DNA of 64,000 bases from Nocardia sp. BSTN01 (GCF_015354405.1 NZ_JADKYP010000028.1:21499-85498), one strand, 5' to 3'. Counted from the first letter of the stretch, positions 8,085-16,953 are shown. A program made the numbers and translations. The notes: generated by a model not told the origin, from the sequence alone.

Positions 8085-9389
8085 ATGACAGCTCAAGATT
8101 CGCCCACGCCCGCGACAGATACAGAAACCGGTTCCGCGGTCTCCAGCGACGCTTCGCCCACGGCTATCACTCTCAATCACGCCGGAAATGCATTCATCTG
8201 GACGTATGTCCTGGCGATCTTCGGTGTATGGACGGCCGTTCTGACCCCGACCATGATCACTTTAGCACTCCGCGTCGCGCAGGCCGTCCCGGCCCATGCC
8301 TCCGTAGCCTATTCGGCGATCGCGGCCACGGGCGCTCTCATCTCACTGCCCGCGGGCCCGTTCTTCGGGCGCCTGGCCGATATCACCATGTCGCGCTTCG
8401 GCCGACGACGGCCATGGCTGGTGGTCGCAGCCACCACCATCGTGGCGGGCAACGCGATCGTCGCCGTGTCCGGCACCATCGCCGGACTCATCGTCGGATG
8501 GATCATCGTCTCGGTGGCCGGCACCATCGGACTGACGGTCTTGTGGTCCATGCTCGCGGATTCCATTCCGCCGGAGCGCGCGGGTTTCGTCGCCGGACTC
8601 GCCGGTGCGGCGCAGGGCGTGGGGCTCATCGCGGGGACATTCATCGTCCGCATCACTCCGGGAATGACCGCACGCCTTCTCATTCCGGCCGCTCTCGGCG
8701 CCGGTCTCGTCCTGATATTCGTCGCCATTCTGCGGGAAACCGATTTCGCGGGACATGTCCGGCCGGTCTTCAATGTCCGCGACTTCGCCCGGACCTTGTA
8801 TTTCGATCCGCGAAAGGCACCCGATTTCGCCTGGTGCCTGGCCTCCATCTTCGGTATCACGGTCGGCGCCGCCGTCGTAGCGACCTTCCTGGTCTACTTT
8901 CTGCAGAATGCGTTGAAGCTCGATGACGCCGCCCTGGTTCCCACCGTCTTCGAGGCGACGCTGATCATCAACGGTACGGCGTCGATCATCAGTCCCCTGG
9001 GCGGCCGGCTCGCCGACCGGATCGGCAGGCGCAAACCCTTGTTCGCCGCCGCGGGCCTGCTCGTCGCCGTCGGATGCACCGTGATGGATGTCGTCGGCAC
9101 CGTTCCCGAATTCCTCACCGGCTGTGTGTTCTTCGGCATCGGATACGGCCTGCTGCTCGGGCAGATGCTGGCCTTGGCGGCATCGACGATGACCTCGTGG
9201 GAGAACGCGGCCCGCGACCTCGGCCTGGTCGTGCTGACCCAGTCGGCGGCATTGATGGTCGCACCGCTCGTGGCCCCCGCACTCCTCGCCATCGACGGCC
9301 CGAACAACTACCGCCTGCTGTACGCGTTCGGCGCGGCCGCCGCCCTGCTGGCGGTGCCGGCGCTACTCGGCATCCGGCGCCGGTGCTGA
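8085..9389 (+). CDS. MFS permease
   Basis: A 434-residue transporter with about 12 hydrophobic segments. The inter-helix loops carry the MFS signature twice: GRLADITMSRFGRRRPW after the second helix and GRLADRIGRRKP in the second half. The RRRPW form recalls the sugar:cation and SLC45-like MFS subgroups. It would sit in the cytoplasmic membrane. Its place after the aminotransferase suggests import or export of the substrate handled by this block, but no specificity can be read. Confidence 0.85.
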   Translation: MTAQDSPTPATDTETGSAVSSDASPTAITLNHAGNAFIWTYVLAIFGVWTAVLTPTMITLALRVAQAVPAHASVAYSAIAATGALISLPAGPFFGRLADITMSRFGRRRPWLVVAATTIVAGNAIVAVSGTIAGLIVGWIIVSVAGTIGLTVLWSMLADSIPPERAGFVAGLAGAAQGVGLIAGTFIVRITPGMTARLLIPAALGAGLVLIFVAILRETDFAGHVRPVFNVRDFARTLYFDPRKAPDFAWCLASIFGITVGAAVVATFLVYFLQNALKLDDAALVPTVFEATLIINGTASIISPLGGRLADRIGRRKPLFAAAGLLVAVGCTVMDVVGTVPEFLTGCVFFGIGYGLLLGQMLALAASTMTSWENAARDLGLVVLTQSAALMVAPLVAPALLAIDGPNNYRLLYAFGAAAALLAVPALLGIRRRC

Positions 9390-9437
9390 CCCGACAGATC
9401 CTCGAAAGAACGATCCGCACAACAGAAATCGGATGAC

Positions 9438-10160
9438 ATGAAGATCACCAACCTGGTCGCGACCACCTGCCTCACCGCACTCACCGTCAGCCTGACCACC
9501 GCGGTCGCCTGCGCCGACCCCGCACCCGCGAACCCGGCCACTCCCCCGAATTCGAGTATCCGCACGACCGTCCTTCCCGGTATCCACTACACCTCGAGCA
9601 TCGTCGACGGATCGGTGCGGATCAGCACCGACAGCGGCTCACTCACGGTGCGCGGCAATCAGTTTCAGGTCCTCGACGGACAGGGCAACCTCGCCGCCGG
9701 GTTCCCGCTCACCTACCGCAAGGACGACAAGGACTGGCCGATCGCGGCACGGATCGACGGCAACACCGCGATCCTGACCCCCGGTACCGATCCCGCCTCG
9801 GCCCGGCCCGCCACTCCGGTGGAGCTTCCGCGTCCGGTCGCGTCCGAAGCGCAGTTCCAGAATGCGATGGCCACGGCCGCAACGGAATTCGGTTTGGCGA
9901 TCAGCGTCGGCACCTTGATCGGCACACTCATCGGCCTTCCGCTGGGCTGTATCGCGGGCGCGCTGACCGTGGGAACCATCACCTTCCCGGTCTTCTTCGC
10001 CGGTGCGCTCGGCGGATGTCTGGCCGGCGCCGCGGTCGGCGTCGCGTTGGGGAGCGCCGCCGGAATCATCCTGGTCGGCGTGCCCGTCGGCATCGCCGCC
10101 CTGATCGACTTCACCAACCAGGTCACCGCCCCCGACCCGGCGACCACACCCGCCCCATAG
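9438..10160 (+). CDS. secreted protein with glycine-rich hydrophobic C-terminal half
   Basis: A 240-residue protein with a Sec signal peptide (MKITNLVATTCLTALTVSLT, then ACADPA as a likely cleavage site). The mature N-terminal half (about residues 50-120) is a beta-rich stretch of short alternating repeats. The second half is very hydrophobic and rich in Gly/Ala/Leu, like a membrane-inserting hairpin. The layout resembles exported proteins common in Nocardia with a DUF8020-like N-domain; that assignment is from memory and tentative. A strong hairpin follows the stop. Confidence 0.7.
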   Translation: MKITNLVATTCLTALTVSLTTAVACADPAPANPATPPNSSIRTTVLPGIHYTSSIVDGSVRISTDSGSLTVRGNQFQVLDGQGNLAAGFPLTYRKDDKDWPIAARIDGNTAILTPGTDPASARPATPVELPRPVASEAQFQNAMATAATEFGLAISVGTLIGTLIGLPLGCIAGALTVGTITFPVFFAGALGGCLAGAAVGVALGSAAGIILVGVPVGIAALIDFTNQVTAPDPATTPAP

Positions 10161-10179
10161 AAACAGCGACAGACACAAC

Positions 10180-10217
10180 CCGATTGCCGTTGCGGCCGCG
10201 CTCGCAACGGCAATCGG
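10180..10217 (+). terminator. intrinsic-type terminator hairpin
   Basis: A perfect 14-bp stem (CCGATTGCCGTTGC / GCAACGGCAATCGG) with a 10-nt loop starts 20 bp after the secreted-protein stop and is followed by CATTATT. Confidence 0.65.
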
Positions 10218-10267
10218 CATTATTCCTGCCCGCCCCGGCGGCGGGCCAGTCGAGAGGTGACGGTCCG

Positions 10268-10825
10268 GTGGGCCACTACACGAGCAGCGTTCGCGATATC
10301 GAATTCAACCTGTTCGAGGTCTACCGCCTGGGCGCGGTCCTCGATTCCGGAGCCTTCGGCGATCTGGACGGCGACACCGCACGCACCATGATCGCCGAGG
10401 CCGCCCGCCTGGCCGAAGGGCCGGTAGCCGAGTCGTACGCCGAAACCGACCGCCACCCACCGGTTTTCGACAGCGACTCGCACTCGGTACGGATCCCGGA
10501 GCCGTTCAAGCGGTCCGTTCGCGCATGGCAGGACGCGCAGTGGTGGCGGGTGGCCAAGAGCGAGGCGATCGGCGGCGTGCCCGCGCCGTCGATGCTCGGC
10601 TGGGCGATCAACGAACTGGTCCTCGGCGCCCAGCCCGCGGACTACATGTACCTGAGCGGCCCGCTGATGGCGGACGTCCTCGCCGGCATCGGCACCGAAC
10701 AGCAGCGGCGATGGGTCGCGCAAGCGGTCGAGCGCAACTGGGGCGCGACGATGGTGCTGACCGAACCGGACGCCGGCTCCGACGTCGGAGCCGGCCGCAC
10801 CACAGCGACCGAACAGCGCGACGGG
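10268..10825 (+). pseudogene. acyl-CoA dehydrogenase (FadE5-like), 5' fragment
   Basis: From GTG 10268 the frame encodes about 186 residues that match the N-terminal third of FadE5-type acyl-CoA dehydrogenases: GHYTSSVRDIEFNLFEVYRL at the start, RLAEGPVAES, PPVFD, and [17 protein letters not shown], the acyl-CoA and FAD contact region. Homology stops after EQRDG, where the family continues with SWHI and the rest of the roughly 600-residue enzyme. The frame then runs a few residues of nonsense to a stop at 10858. The catalytic C-terminal domain is missing, so the product cannot be active. Confidence 0.85.
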
Positions 10826-10928
10826 TGTCGTGGTCGATGTGGAATTTGGGGACGATGAACAGGCTCAGCCCCTTGGTGCCGGGCCCGGCGCCGGCGGGGC
10901 GGGCCAGCACCAGATGCATGATGTTCTC
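10821..10928 (-). pseudogene. inverted internal fragment of the same acyl-CoA dehydrogenase
   Basis: Read on the minus strand, these 108 bp encode 36 residues, [20 protein letters not shown] then [16 protein letters not shown]. This is the FadE5 segment that normally follows the N-terminal part about 20 residues later. It lies in opposite orientation directly against the 5' fragment, so a small inversion occurred inside or beside the gene. There is no start or stop of its own. Confidence 0.8.
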
Positions 10929-11161
10929 TCCGTGAAGCCGCGGTGCTCGGCGTGCCGCACTCGACCCACGGCGAGGAAGTAGCCGCCGTGGTCGCACTCG
11001 CACCGGGTGCCGAAGCGACCGCCGACGACTTGCGCGACTACGTCAAGGCCCGCGTGGCGGCCTACAAGTATCCACGCCAGGTGTGGCTGGTCGACGCCCT
11101 GCCCAAGGGGCCGACCGGCAAGATCCTCAAACGCGAAATCGTTGTCCCGCAGGGTTCGTGA
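10929..11161 (+). pseudogene. fatty-acid-CoA ligase (FadD-like), 3' fragment
   Basis: The frame encodes [20 protein letters not shown], continues through [20 protein letters not shown], and ends with the C-terminal lysine motif [11 protein letters not shown]. This is only the last 75 or so residues of an acyl-CoA ligase; the ATP-binding N-domain is absent. A GTG at 10943 could start a peptide but not an enzyme. It abuts the inverted dehydrogenase fragment with no spacer. Confidence 0.85.
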
Positions 11162-11196
11162 CGGACGAACTCGACGGCCCGAGCCGCTGAAGACTC

Positions 11197-12324
11197 CTAG
11201 CTCAGGGTCGTCAGCGCCGCCGCGTCGTAGGCCTTCAGTTCGTCGATCCGGCCGCCCAGCACCTTGGCTGCCCATTCCGGGTCCTGCAGGAGGGCGCGGC
11301 CGACGGCGACCAGGTCGAACTCGTCGCGTTCCATGCGGTCGAGCAGGTTGTCGAGGCTGCCGAGTTCGGCGCCGCGGCCCGTGAAGGCGTGGAGGAAGTC
11401 GCCGTCGAGGCCGACCGAGCCGACGGTGATGGTGGGTTTGCCGGTGAGCTTCTTGGTCCACCCGGCCAGGTTCAGGTCCGAGCCCTCGAACTCCGGGAGC
11501 CAGTACCGGCGGGTGGAGGCGTGGAAGGCATCGACACCGGCGGCAGCCAGCGGCGCCAGGATCGCATCGAGCTCCTGCGGGGTCTCGGCGAGCCGCGCGT
11601 CGTAGGCCTCCATCTTCCACTGCGAGAAGCGGAAGATCACCGGGAAGCCGGGCGACACGGCCGCGCGCACCGCGGCGACGATCTCGGTCGCGAACCTGGT
11701 GCGCGCCGAAGGATCTCCACCGTAGGCATCGGTGCGGCGGTTGGTGCGCGCCCACAGGAACTGGTCGATGAGGTAGCCGTGGGCGCCGTGCAGCTCGACC
11801 CCGTCGAAACCGATGCGCTCGGCGGCCGCCGCGGCCTCGGCGAAGGCGGCGACGACGTCGTCCAGGTCGCGCTGCGTCATCGCCTCACCGGTCCCCTCGG
11901 TACCGTCGACGCGGATGCCGGAGGGACCGACGGCCGGGGCCTCGGGGTAGGGCTGTTCGCCATGGTTGCGGACCATGCCGATATGCCACAGTTGCGGCAC
12001 GATCGCGCCGCCCGCCGCGTGCACGTCCTCGGCGACCTTCGCCCAGCCTGCCAACTGCTCGGCACCGTGGAATCGCGGTACCCGATCGCTCTGACCGGCC
12101 GACCCGTGGCCGACATAGGTCCCCTCGGTAACGATCAGGCCGACACCGGCGCCAGCCCGGCGGGCGTAGTAGGACCGCACGTCGTCACCGGGGATACCTC
12201 CCGGGGAGAACATGCGTGTCATCGGCGCCATCACGATGCGGTTGGGGATGGTGAGGCCGTTCAGGGAAACGGGCCGGGACAGGATCTCCGCTGCGCGGGA
12301 GACGTCGGACGCGGTGACGGACAC
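11197..12324 (-). CDS. old yellow enzyme family NADH:flavin oxidoreductase
   Basis: A 375-residue FMN TIM-barrel protein. The GTG at 12324 is chosen because ACGAGGAG lies 6 nt upstream; the frame also allows an earlier ATG at 12351. Family marks are the N-terminal NRIVMAPMTR, the substrate-binding GVELHGAHGYLIDQFL, and the C-terminal FMN-phosphate region VAVGRALLQDPEW. Such enzymes reduce activated C=C bonds with NAD(P)H. A MarR gene is divergent with paired operators between them, so it is probably induced by the electrophile or phenolic ligand that MarR senses. Confidence 0.85.
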   Translation of the reverse strand: MSVTASDVSRAAEILSRPVSLNGLTIPNRIVMAPMTRMFSPGGIPGDDVRSYYARRAGAGVGLIVTEGTYVGHGSAGQSDRVPRFHGAEQLAGWAKVAEDVHAAGGAIVPQLWHIGMVRNHGEQPYPEAPAVGPSGIRVDGTEGTGEAMTQRDLDDVVAAFAEAAAAAERIGFDGVELHGAHGYLIDQFLWARTNRRTDAYGGDPSARTRFATEIVAAVRAAVSPGFPVIFRFSQWKMEAYDARLAETPQELDAILAPLAAAGVDAFHASTRRYWLPEFEGSDLNLAGWTKKLTGKPTITVGSVGLDGDFLHAFTGRGAELGSLDNLLDRMERDEFDLVAVGRALLQDPEWAAKVLGGRIDELKAYDAAALTTLS

Positions 12325-12360
12325 GGGATGCTCCTCGTAGAAACTTGACAACTTTGATGG

Positions 12361-12411
12361 TTGATAACCTCAAGCATTTTCCACGGTAGGGTGAATAGTT
12401 GAGATGGTCAA
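12361..12411. promoter_or_regulatory. two MarR-type operators between OYE and MarR genes
   Basis: Two copies of TTGA-N5-TCAA: TTGATAACCTCAA at 12361-12373 and TTGAGATGGTCAA at 12399-12411, each flanked by G on both sides. Their centres are 38 bp apart, one near each divergent start. This fits a regulator that controls both genes. Confidence 0.6.
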
Positions 12412-12435
12412 GTTTCGGGACGTAGGATGAATTGC

Positions 12436-12861
12436 ATGGCAGAGGTCCCGCACATCGACACCGCCCAGCTCATGGAGCTGCTCTCGGTGTCGCTGGGCGT
12501 CTACTACAGCGACTTCACGGTCGCCGCTGCGAGTGAGAACCTCACCGCGAGTCAGGGCAAGACATTGACCGTGCTGCGCCGGGGCCCCGCCGCGATGCGC
12601 ACCCTGGCCGAGATATTGGCTTGCGACGCGTCCAACGTCACCGGGATCATCGACCGGCTGGAGAAGCGGGGTCTCGTCCGACGGGAGGCCAGCTCAACCG
12701 ACCGCCGCGTGACCAATCTGGTCATCACCCCCGAGGGTGAGCGTGCCGTCGACGCGATCCGCGCGAAAATGCACCAGACCCGAGAAGGACTGAGCAGGCT
12801 TCGCGACGAGGACCGAGCCCGTCTGTACACGCTCCTGGAACGGGCTTTCGTCCAGCCCTGA
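12436..12861 (+). CDS. MarR-family transcriptional regulator
   Basis: A 141-residue winged-helix protein. The central MarR region is clear: a recognition helix in CDASNVTGIIDRLEKRGLVRR and a wing in SSTDRRVTNLVITPEG. The ATG at 12436 has TAGGA 8 nt upstream and is preferred to the in-frame ATG at 12427, which overlaps that site. It likely represses itself and the divergent oxidoreductase through the twin operators. The ligand is unknown. Confidence 0.85.
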   Translation: MAEVPHIDTAQLMELLSVSLGVYYSDFTVAAASENLTASQGKTLTVLRRGPAAMRTLAEILACDASNVTGIIDRLEKRGLVRREASSTDRRVTNLVITPEGERAVDAIRAKMHQTREGLSRLRDEDRARLYTLLERAFVQP

Positions 12862-13176
12862 CGCCCGACGGAACCGGCCTTCTTGCCAGAATGCGCCATC
12901 AACTTGCCAGAAATCGGAAGTGTTGGCGTCTAACGTTTTTCGTGCGCCCAGGGGTGGACGCGGCGGTCAGCGACGACCGCCGCCCCGGCCTTCGCGACGA
13001 CCCACGCGGCATACTGCCGAGCGGATTTCGGGATGGTTTCGACATGCTGCGAGCCGATTGGGCAGCCTGTTCCGGCCACTGATCGCGGATCCGCAAGCAG
13101 GAGGGGAGATCCGCGCTCAGGCCGGAGCTGTAGCTTGAAGCCGTTCTTCGGCTGGGAGCGCGAAAGGGAACTTCTC
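12862..13176. other. 315-bp non-coding region
   Basis: No convincing gene was found. The only notable structure is a direct repeat of CTTGCCAGAA, listed separately. Confidence 0.5.
12882..12912 (+). promoter_or_regulatory. direct repeat, possible AraC-type half-sites
   Basis: CTTGCCAGAA occurs at 12882-12891 and again at 12903-12912, exactly 21 bp (two helical turns) apart. AraC-family proteins usually bind such direct repeats, and an AraC-type gene starts downstream at 13177. Confidence 0.4.
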
Positions 13177-14136
13177 GTGGATTCGGAGTATCAGTGGGAG
13201 GAGGAATCGTCGGCATCCGCTGAGACACTCGCCGAGCGGATGGAGTACTGGCACCATTATCTGCGGAGTCGGCAAGGGTCGGTGGGATTGGCGTTCGGCG
13301 ACGACGTCGACGACTTCACCTGGTCGACCATCGCGCAGCGAGTCGGCCGGATGCAGATCGTGCGCTTCGATTCCGATCCCGTGCACTACCGCCGCACCGG
13401 ACGAGATGTGCGCAGCGACGGCGACGACAGCTACCGGTTGCTGCTACCGCTGCGCGGGGAATTCAAGTTCGCACAGGGTGATTCCACCGAAGTCGTCGCT
13501 CCCGGCACACCGGCATTCTTTCAGTGGGGAGCGCCGCTGGTGATGCGTCAGGACGAGCCGCTGCGAGCGCTGATCATGACCGTCCCGGAGACGTCGGTGG
13601 ATCTCTCCCGCGCCGGGAACGCTCCCCTCGCACTCGACGGACGGCGGCCCTTGGTGCGATCGCTGGTGCGCCAGATCGGTGAGCTTCACGCCGGACACGG
13701 ACACTGGACCGCAGTGGATTTCGCGGTCGCGTATTCCAGTGCCCTCGTACTGCTCGACGGTGTGCTCAACCACGATCACACCCACGTCGCGGTGGGCGGC
13801 AAATACGCGAATCTGGCTGCCCGCGCACGCGAGATCATGGAAATACACTGCGGTGACAGCAGACTGACCCCCGACGCTGTCGCCGGCATGTGCGGGTGCT
13901 CGCGACGAACGCTGCACAGCGCCCTCACCGAGGCGACAGGTCTGGCCCCCGCGGCACTGCTGCGCACGATTCGTCTCGACCGTGCGCGGCAGCGCTTGTC
14001 GTCTCCCCTGCCGGTGGACATGGACACGGTCGCGCACCGAACGGGATTCACCACCACACGCCGGTTCCGCGAAGCCTTCCAGCGCCGATTCGGCCGGAGC
14101 CCGGAGCAGATGCGCGCCGAACTGTACGGGTCGTAG
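13177..14136 (+). CDS. AraC-family transcriptional regulator
   Basis: A 319-residue protein. The N-terminal cupin-like sensor resembles AraC-binding domains (YRLLLPLRGEFKFAQG, then PGTPAFFQWG). The C-terminal two-HTH domain, about the last 100 residues, includes CGCSRRTLHSALTEATGLAP and the GFTTTRRFREAFQRRFGRSP signature. The GTG at 13177 follows AAAGGGAA; the open frame extends upstream without homology. Its targets are unknown; none of its neighbours is an obvious partner. Confidence 0.85.
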   Translation: MDSEYQWEEESSASAETLAERMEYWHHYLRSRQGSVGLAFGDDVDDFTWSTIAQRVGRMQIVRFDSDPVHYRRTGRDVRSDGDDSYRLLLPLRGEFKFAQGDSTEVVAPGTPAFFQWGAPLVMRQDEPLRALIMTVPETSVDLSRAGNAPLALDGRRPLVRSLVRQIGELHAGHGHWTAVDFAVAYSSALVLLDGVLNHDHTHVAVGGKYANLAARAREIMEIHCGDSRLTPDAVAGMCGCSRRTLHSALTEATGLAPAALLRTIRLDRARQRLSSPLPVDMDTVAHRTGFTTTRRFREAFQRRFGRSPEQMRAELYGS

Positions 14137-14215
14137 CGGAGTCCCGCCGGCGCAAAGCCGTGTCGTCGCCCGAAACCCTTGACCTGCAGCAGGGTTCAGG
14201 TACCACACTGGTGCG

Positions 14216-14629
14216 GTGACCGACTACCTGCTGCGCCCGATCGGATCCGTCGAATCCGAGCTCACGGACCTCGCTACCGCACCGCGCCAGGCCGACGAGG
14301 GCGCCCCACCGGCGTGGGTGGTGCTCGACGATCGTTACGCCGAAGCGCTGGAAGGCCTCGCGCCGGGTATGGATCTGGTGCTGCTGACCTGGCTCGACCG
14401 CGCCGACCGGGACACCCTGGCGGTCCATCCCCGGGGTGATACGAGCCGACCGCTCAGCGGTGTCTTCAGCACGCGCGCACCACACCGTCCCAACCCGATC
14501 GGGCTGCACGAGGTACGGATCCTGTCCATCGCCGGCACCCGGATCCGCGTGGCCCACCTGGAAGCCTTGGACGGGACTCCGGTTCTCGACATCAAGCCCG
14601 TTCTGTCCGCGTCCGCGGCGAACCGGTGA
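14216..14629 (+). CDS. trmO: tRNA (adenine(37)-N6)-methyltransferase TrmO
   Basis: A 137-residue TsaA/TrmO beta-barrel protein that methylates t6A37 of tRNA-Thr using SAM. The conserved core FSTRAPHRPNPIGLHEV is intact, with the downstream LDGTPVLDIKP block. It starts with GTG at 14216 and keeps normal family length without the C-terminal extension found in E. coli. It stands alone between AraC and the convergent NADH dehydrogenase gene. Confidence 0.85.
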   Translation: MTDYLLRPIGSVESELTDLATAPRQADEGAPPAWVVLDDRYAEALEGLAPGMDLVLLTWLDRADRDTLAVHPRGDTSRPLSGVFSTRAPHRPNPIGLHEVRILSIAGTRIRVAHLEALDGTPVLDIKPVLSASAANR

Positions 14630-14680
14630 GATGAGGTCGTCCGCCGCGGTCGCCGGCCGGTCGGTGGCGGGGCGCCGCGG

Positions 14681-16042
14681 TCAGTCGGTGTCGCAGAGCG
14701 CTTTCAGGGTCCGCGGGACCTCTTCGGCCGGCAGATAGCATCCGGTCTGCTCGAAACCGCCGATGGTGTGGGTGGTGTAGTCGCCGTAGCCGATGCGAAG
14801 GAAGTCGTCGCCGCTGAGGCCGTGCACGGTCCAGTCGAAGGCCACCCGGGCGCGAGCGACGAGCGTGCGCAACGCCATCAGGTGATAGCCGCGCGTGACG
14901 AATTGTGCTGGGATACCGCGCAATCCGATCTTCAGCGGGCGCGCCACCGCATCGGCGCCGCCGAGATCGACCACCATGCCGAGGTCCTGGTGCCGGTACG
15001 GCGTCGGCCGCCCGCCACGCAGCGCGGCCACCAGATTCCTGCCGAGGTGGCGGCCCTGGCGCATAGCGTGCTGCGCGGTGGGAGCGCACAGCGTGCCGGC
15101 ATCGGCGGTCAGATCGGGGACCGCCGCCGCATCGCCGCAGGCCCACACACCGGTGAGTCCCGGAACGGTGAAATCGGCTTCGGCGACGATGCGGCCCTTC
15201 GTCGTCGCCGCGCCCAGATGTCCGGCGAGGGGGCTGGGGACGACACCTGCGGTCCACAGCACCGTCCGCGTCGGGATGAAGCGGCCGTTGGTGAGCTGAA
15301 CACCATGGGCGGTAACCTCTTTCGCCGACGCGCCGGTGATCAGTTCGATACCGCGGTCGGCCAGATTCCGCTTGGTCTGTTCCCCGAGTCGCTGTCCGAG
15401 TTCGGGCATGATCCGGTCGCCGTGCGTGACCAGATGCCAGCGCACCATGCCGGATTCCAGCTTCGGGAAATACCGGCGGGCGGCGGCCCGGGTGACCTTG
15501 TTGAGCACCGCCGCGGTCTCGGTGCCGGCGTAACCGGCGCCGATGGTGACGAAGTTCAGGCGCTCGCGATCTTCTTCCTCACCGCCGCGCACGGCCGCGA
15601 TATCCAACTGCTGCAGGACGTGGTCCCGCAGGAACATGGCCTCGGCGAGCGTCTTCATCCCGAATCCGTACTCGTCGAGTCCGGGCACGTCGAGGACGCG
15701 GGTGATGCTGCCCGGAACGAGCACCAGATGGTCGTAGTCGAGGGCACTTTCGACGCCGGCGGATCCGCGGACCACGACCTGCCGGGTATCCGGATGCACC
15801 CCGATCGCCATGCCCGGAACCACCTCGGTGCGGCGCAGCACCCGCCGCAGCGACACCGTGATCGACCGCGGATTCAGCACACCCGAGGCGACCTGCGGCA
15901 GCAGCGGCAGATAGAGCAGCCCCGCATCCGGTGTCACGAGTTGGATGAACGCTTCGTCGGCGCCGAGATGACGTTCCAGGTAGCGGGCACATTCGACGCC
16001 GGAGAAACCACCGCCGATGATCACGATCTTCGCGGGACTCAC
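14681..16042 (-). CDS. NADH dehydrogenase-like FAD oxidoreductase (NDH-2 family)
   Basis: A 453-residue two-dinucleotide-binding oxidoreductase. The FAD site is IIGGGFSGVECARYLER near the N-terminus. The NADH site is TIGAGYAGTETAAVLNK, followed by TVLWTAGVVPSPLAGHLG and VWACGDAAAVPD, as in type II NADH:quinone dehydrogenases. It probably passes electrons from NADH to a membrane quinone without proton pumping. A TetR gene lies just upstream on the same strand. Confidence 0.8.
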   Translation of the reverse strand: MSPAKIVIIGGGFSGVECARYLERHLGADEAFIQLVTPDAGLLYLPLLPQVASGVLNPRSITVSLRRVLRRTEVVPGMAIGVHPDTRQVVVRGSAGVESALDYDHLVLVPGSITRVLDVPGLDEYGFGMKTLAEAMFLRDHVLQQLDIAAVRGGEEEDRERLNFVTIGAGYAGTETAAVLNKVTRAAARRYFPKLESGMVRWHLVTHGDRIMPELGQRLGEQTKRNLADRGIELITGASAKEVTAHGVQLTNGRFIPTRTVLWTAGVVPSPLAGHLGAATTKGRIVAEADFTVPGLTGVWACGDAAAVPDLTADAGTLCAPTAQHAMRQGRHLGRNLVAALRGGRPTPYRHQDLGMVVDLGGADAVARPLKIGLRGIPAQFVTRGYHLMALRTLVARARVAFDWTVHGLSGDDFLRIGYGDYTTHTIGGFEQTGCYLPAEEVPRTLKALCDTD

Positions 16043-16175
16043 GAATTCACTCTACTGATCGCACAGAAGACAGGTCCGAGTTCTTCGGCCGGGCCGGGTT
16101 GTGCTCGTCACGGCGAAAGTCGAATCGGCTCAATACATCACCGGCGACCATCGATCGCCGGAGCGGATCCCCCCG

Positions 16176-16814
16176 CTACGGCGTGGCGTCCGGGACCGGG
16201 CGGGCCGGGGGCTGCGGCGCCAGCTGGATACCGGCCAGACCGGTCCAGCACAGGCTGGCGGTCGTGGCGACGGCCTCGTGTTTGGGCAGGGGTTTGCCGG
16301 TGGCGACCCAGTCCCGCGCACACGACTGAGCGATCGCGACCAACTCGGCCGTGATCAGCCAGCCGTGTTCGGCGCGCGGCAGTGGATGCGGTGCCAGCGC
16401 CCGGGCGAGCGTGTCGATGCAGATGGTGGCGGCCCGATGCGCGATGCGCTGCGCCGACGGTTCGTCGGCCACCGCGGCGCCGGCCAGCAGGGCGGCGCTG
16501 CGTGGCCGGATGTCGGCGAAGTCGAACACCGCCGCTACCGAGGCCTCCACGATCGATCGCATGCCCTCGGCGGGTTCGAGTGCGGCGGTGAGCGTCGCCT
16601 CCAGTTCCTGCATCGCCTCGTGCAGCACGGCCAGATACAGTTCCAGCTTGCTCGAGAACGACTTGTACAGGACGGGCTTGCTGATCCCGGCCCGGCAGGC
16701 GATCTCCTCCATGCCCGCGGCCCGATACCCGCACGCGGCGAACAAACCCGCCGCCGCGGCCAGGATCACCCGCCGGCGTTGTTGCCTGGCCTGCGTCATC
16801 TGTCTGTCCACCAC
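16176..16814 (-). CDS. TetR-family transcriptional regulator
   Basis: A 212-residue TetR protein. A GTG at 16814 is chosen because AGGAGG lies 6 nt upstream; an ATG at 16799 is also in frame. The HTH spans about residues 15-60 (LAAAAGLFAACGYRAAGMEE, then AGISKPVLYKSFSSKLELYL). It sits 133 bp upstream of the NDH-2-like gene on the same strand and may regulate it. No ligand can be suggested. Confidence 0.85.
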   Translation of the reverse strand: MVDRQMTQARQQRRRVILAAAAGLFAACGYRAAGMEEIACRAGISKPVLYKSFSSKLELYLAVLHEAMQELEATLTAALEPAEGMRSIVEASVAAVFDFADIRPRSAALLAGAAVADEPSAQRIAHRAATICIDTLARALAPHPLPRAEHGWLITAELVAIAQSCARDWVATGKPLPKHEAVATTASLCWTGLAGIQLAPQPPARPVPDATP

Positions 16815-16953
16815 CTGGCACCTCCTGCGCCCACGGTACCGACGCCCCGGTTCGGCACAACCGCGGCCCGCACGATCACGCCGGTTTCGCCCTGTCGCGC
16901 CGCGAGGAGGCAGTCGCTCCGGGACACGCGAAGCGACACCCGTCCGGCCGCGC

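Noticed and set aside
10865-11755. Minus-strand frame running through the fadD remnant into the OYE gene
   Set aside because: It is in a different frame from the OYE protein and is mostly Arg/Pro shadow sequence. The true OYE frame ends at 11197.
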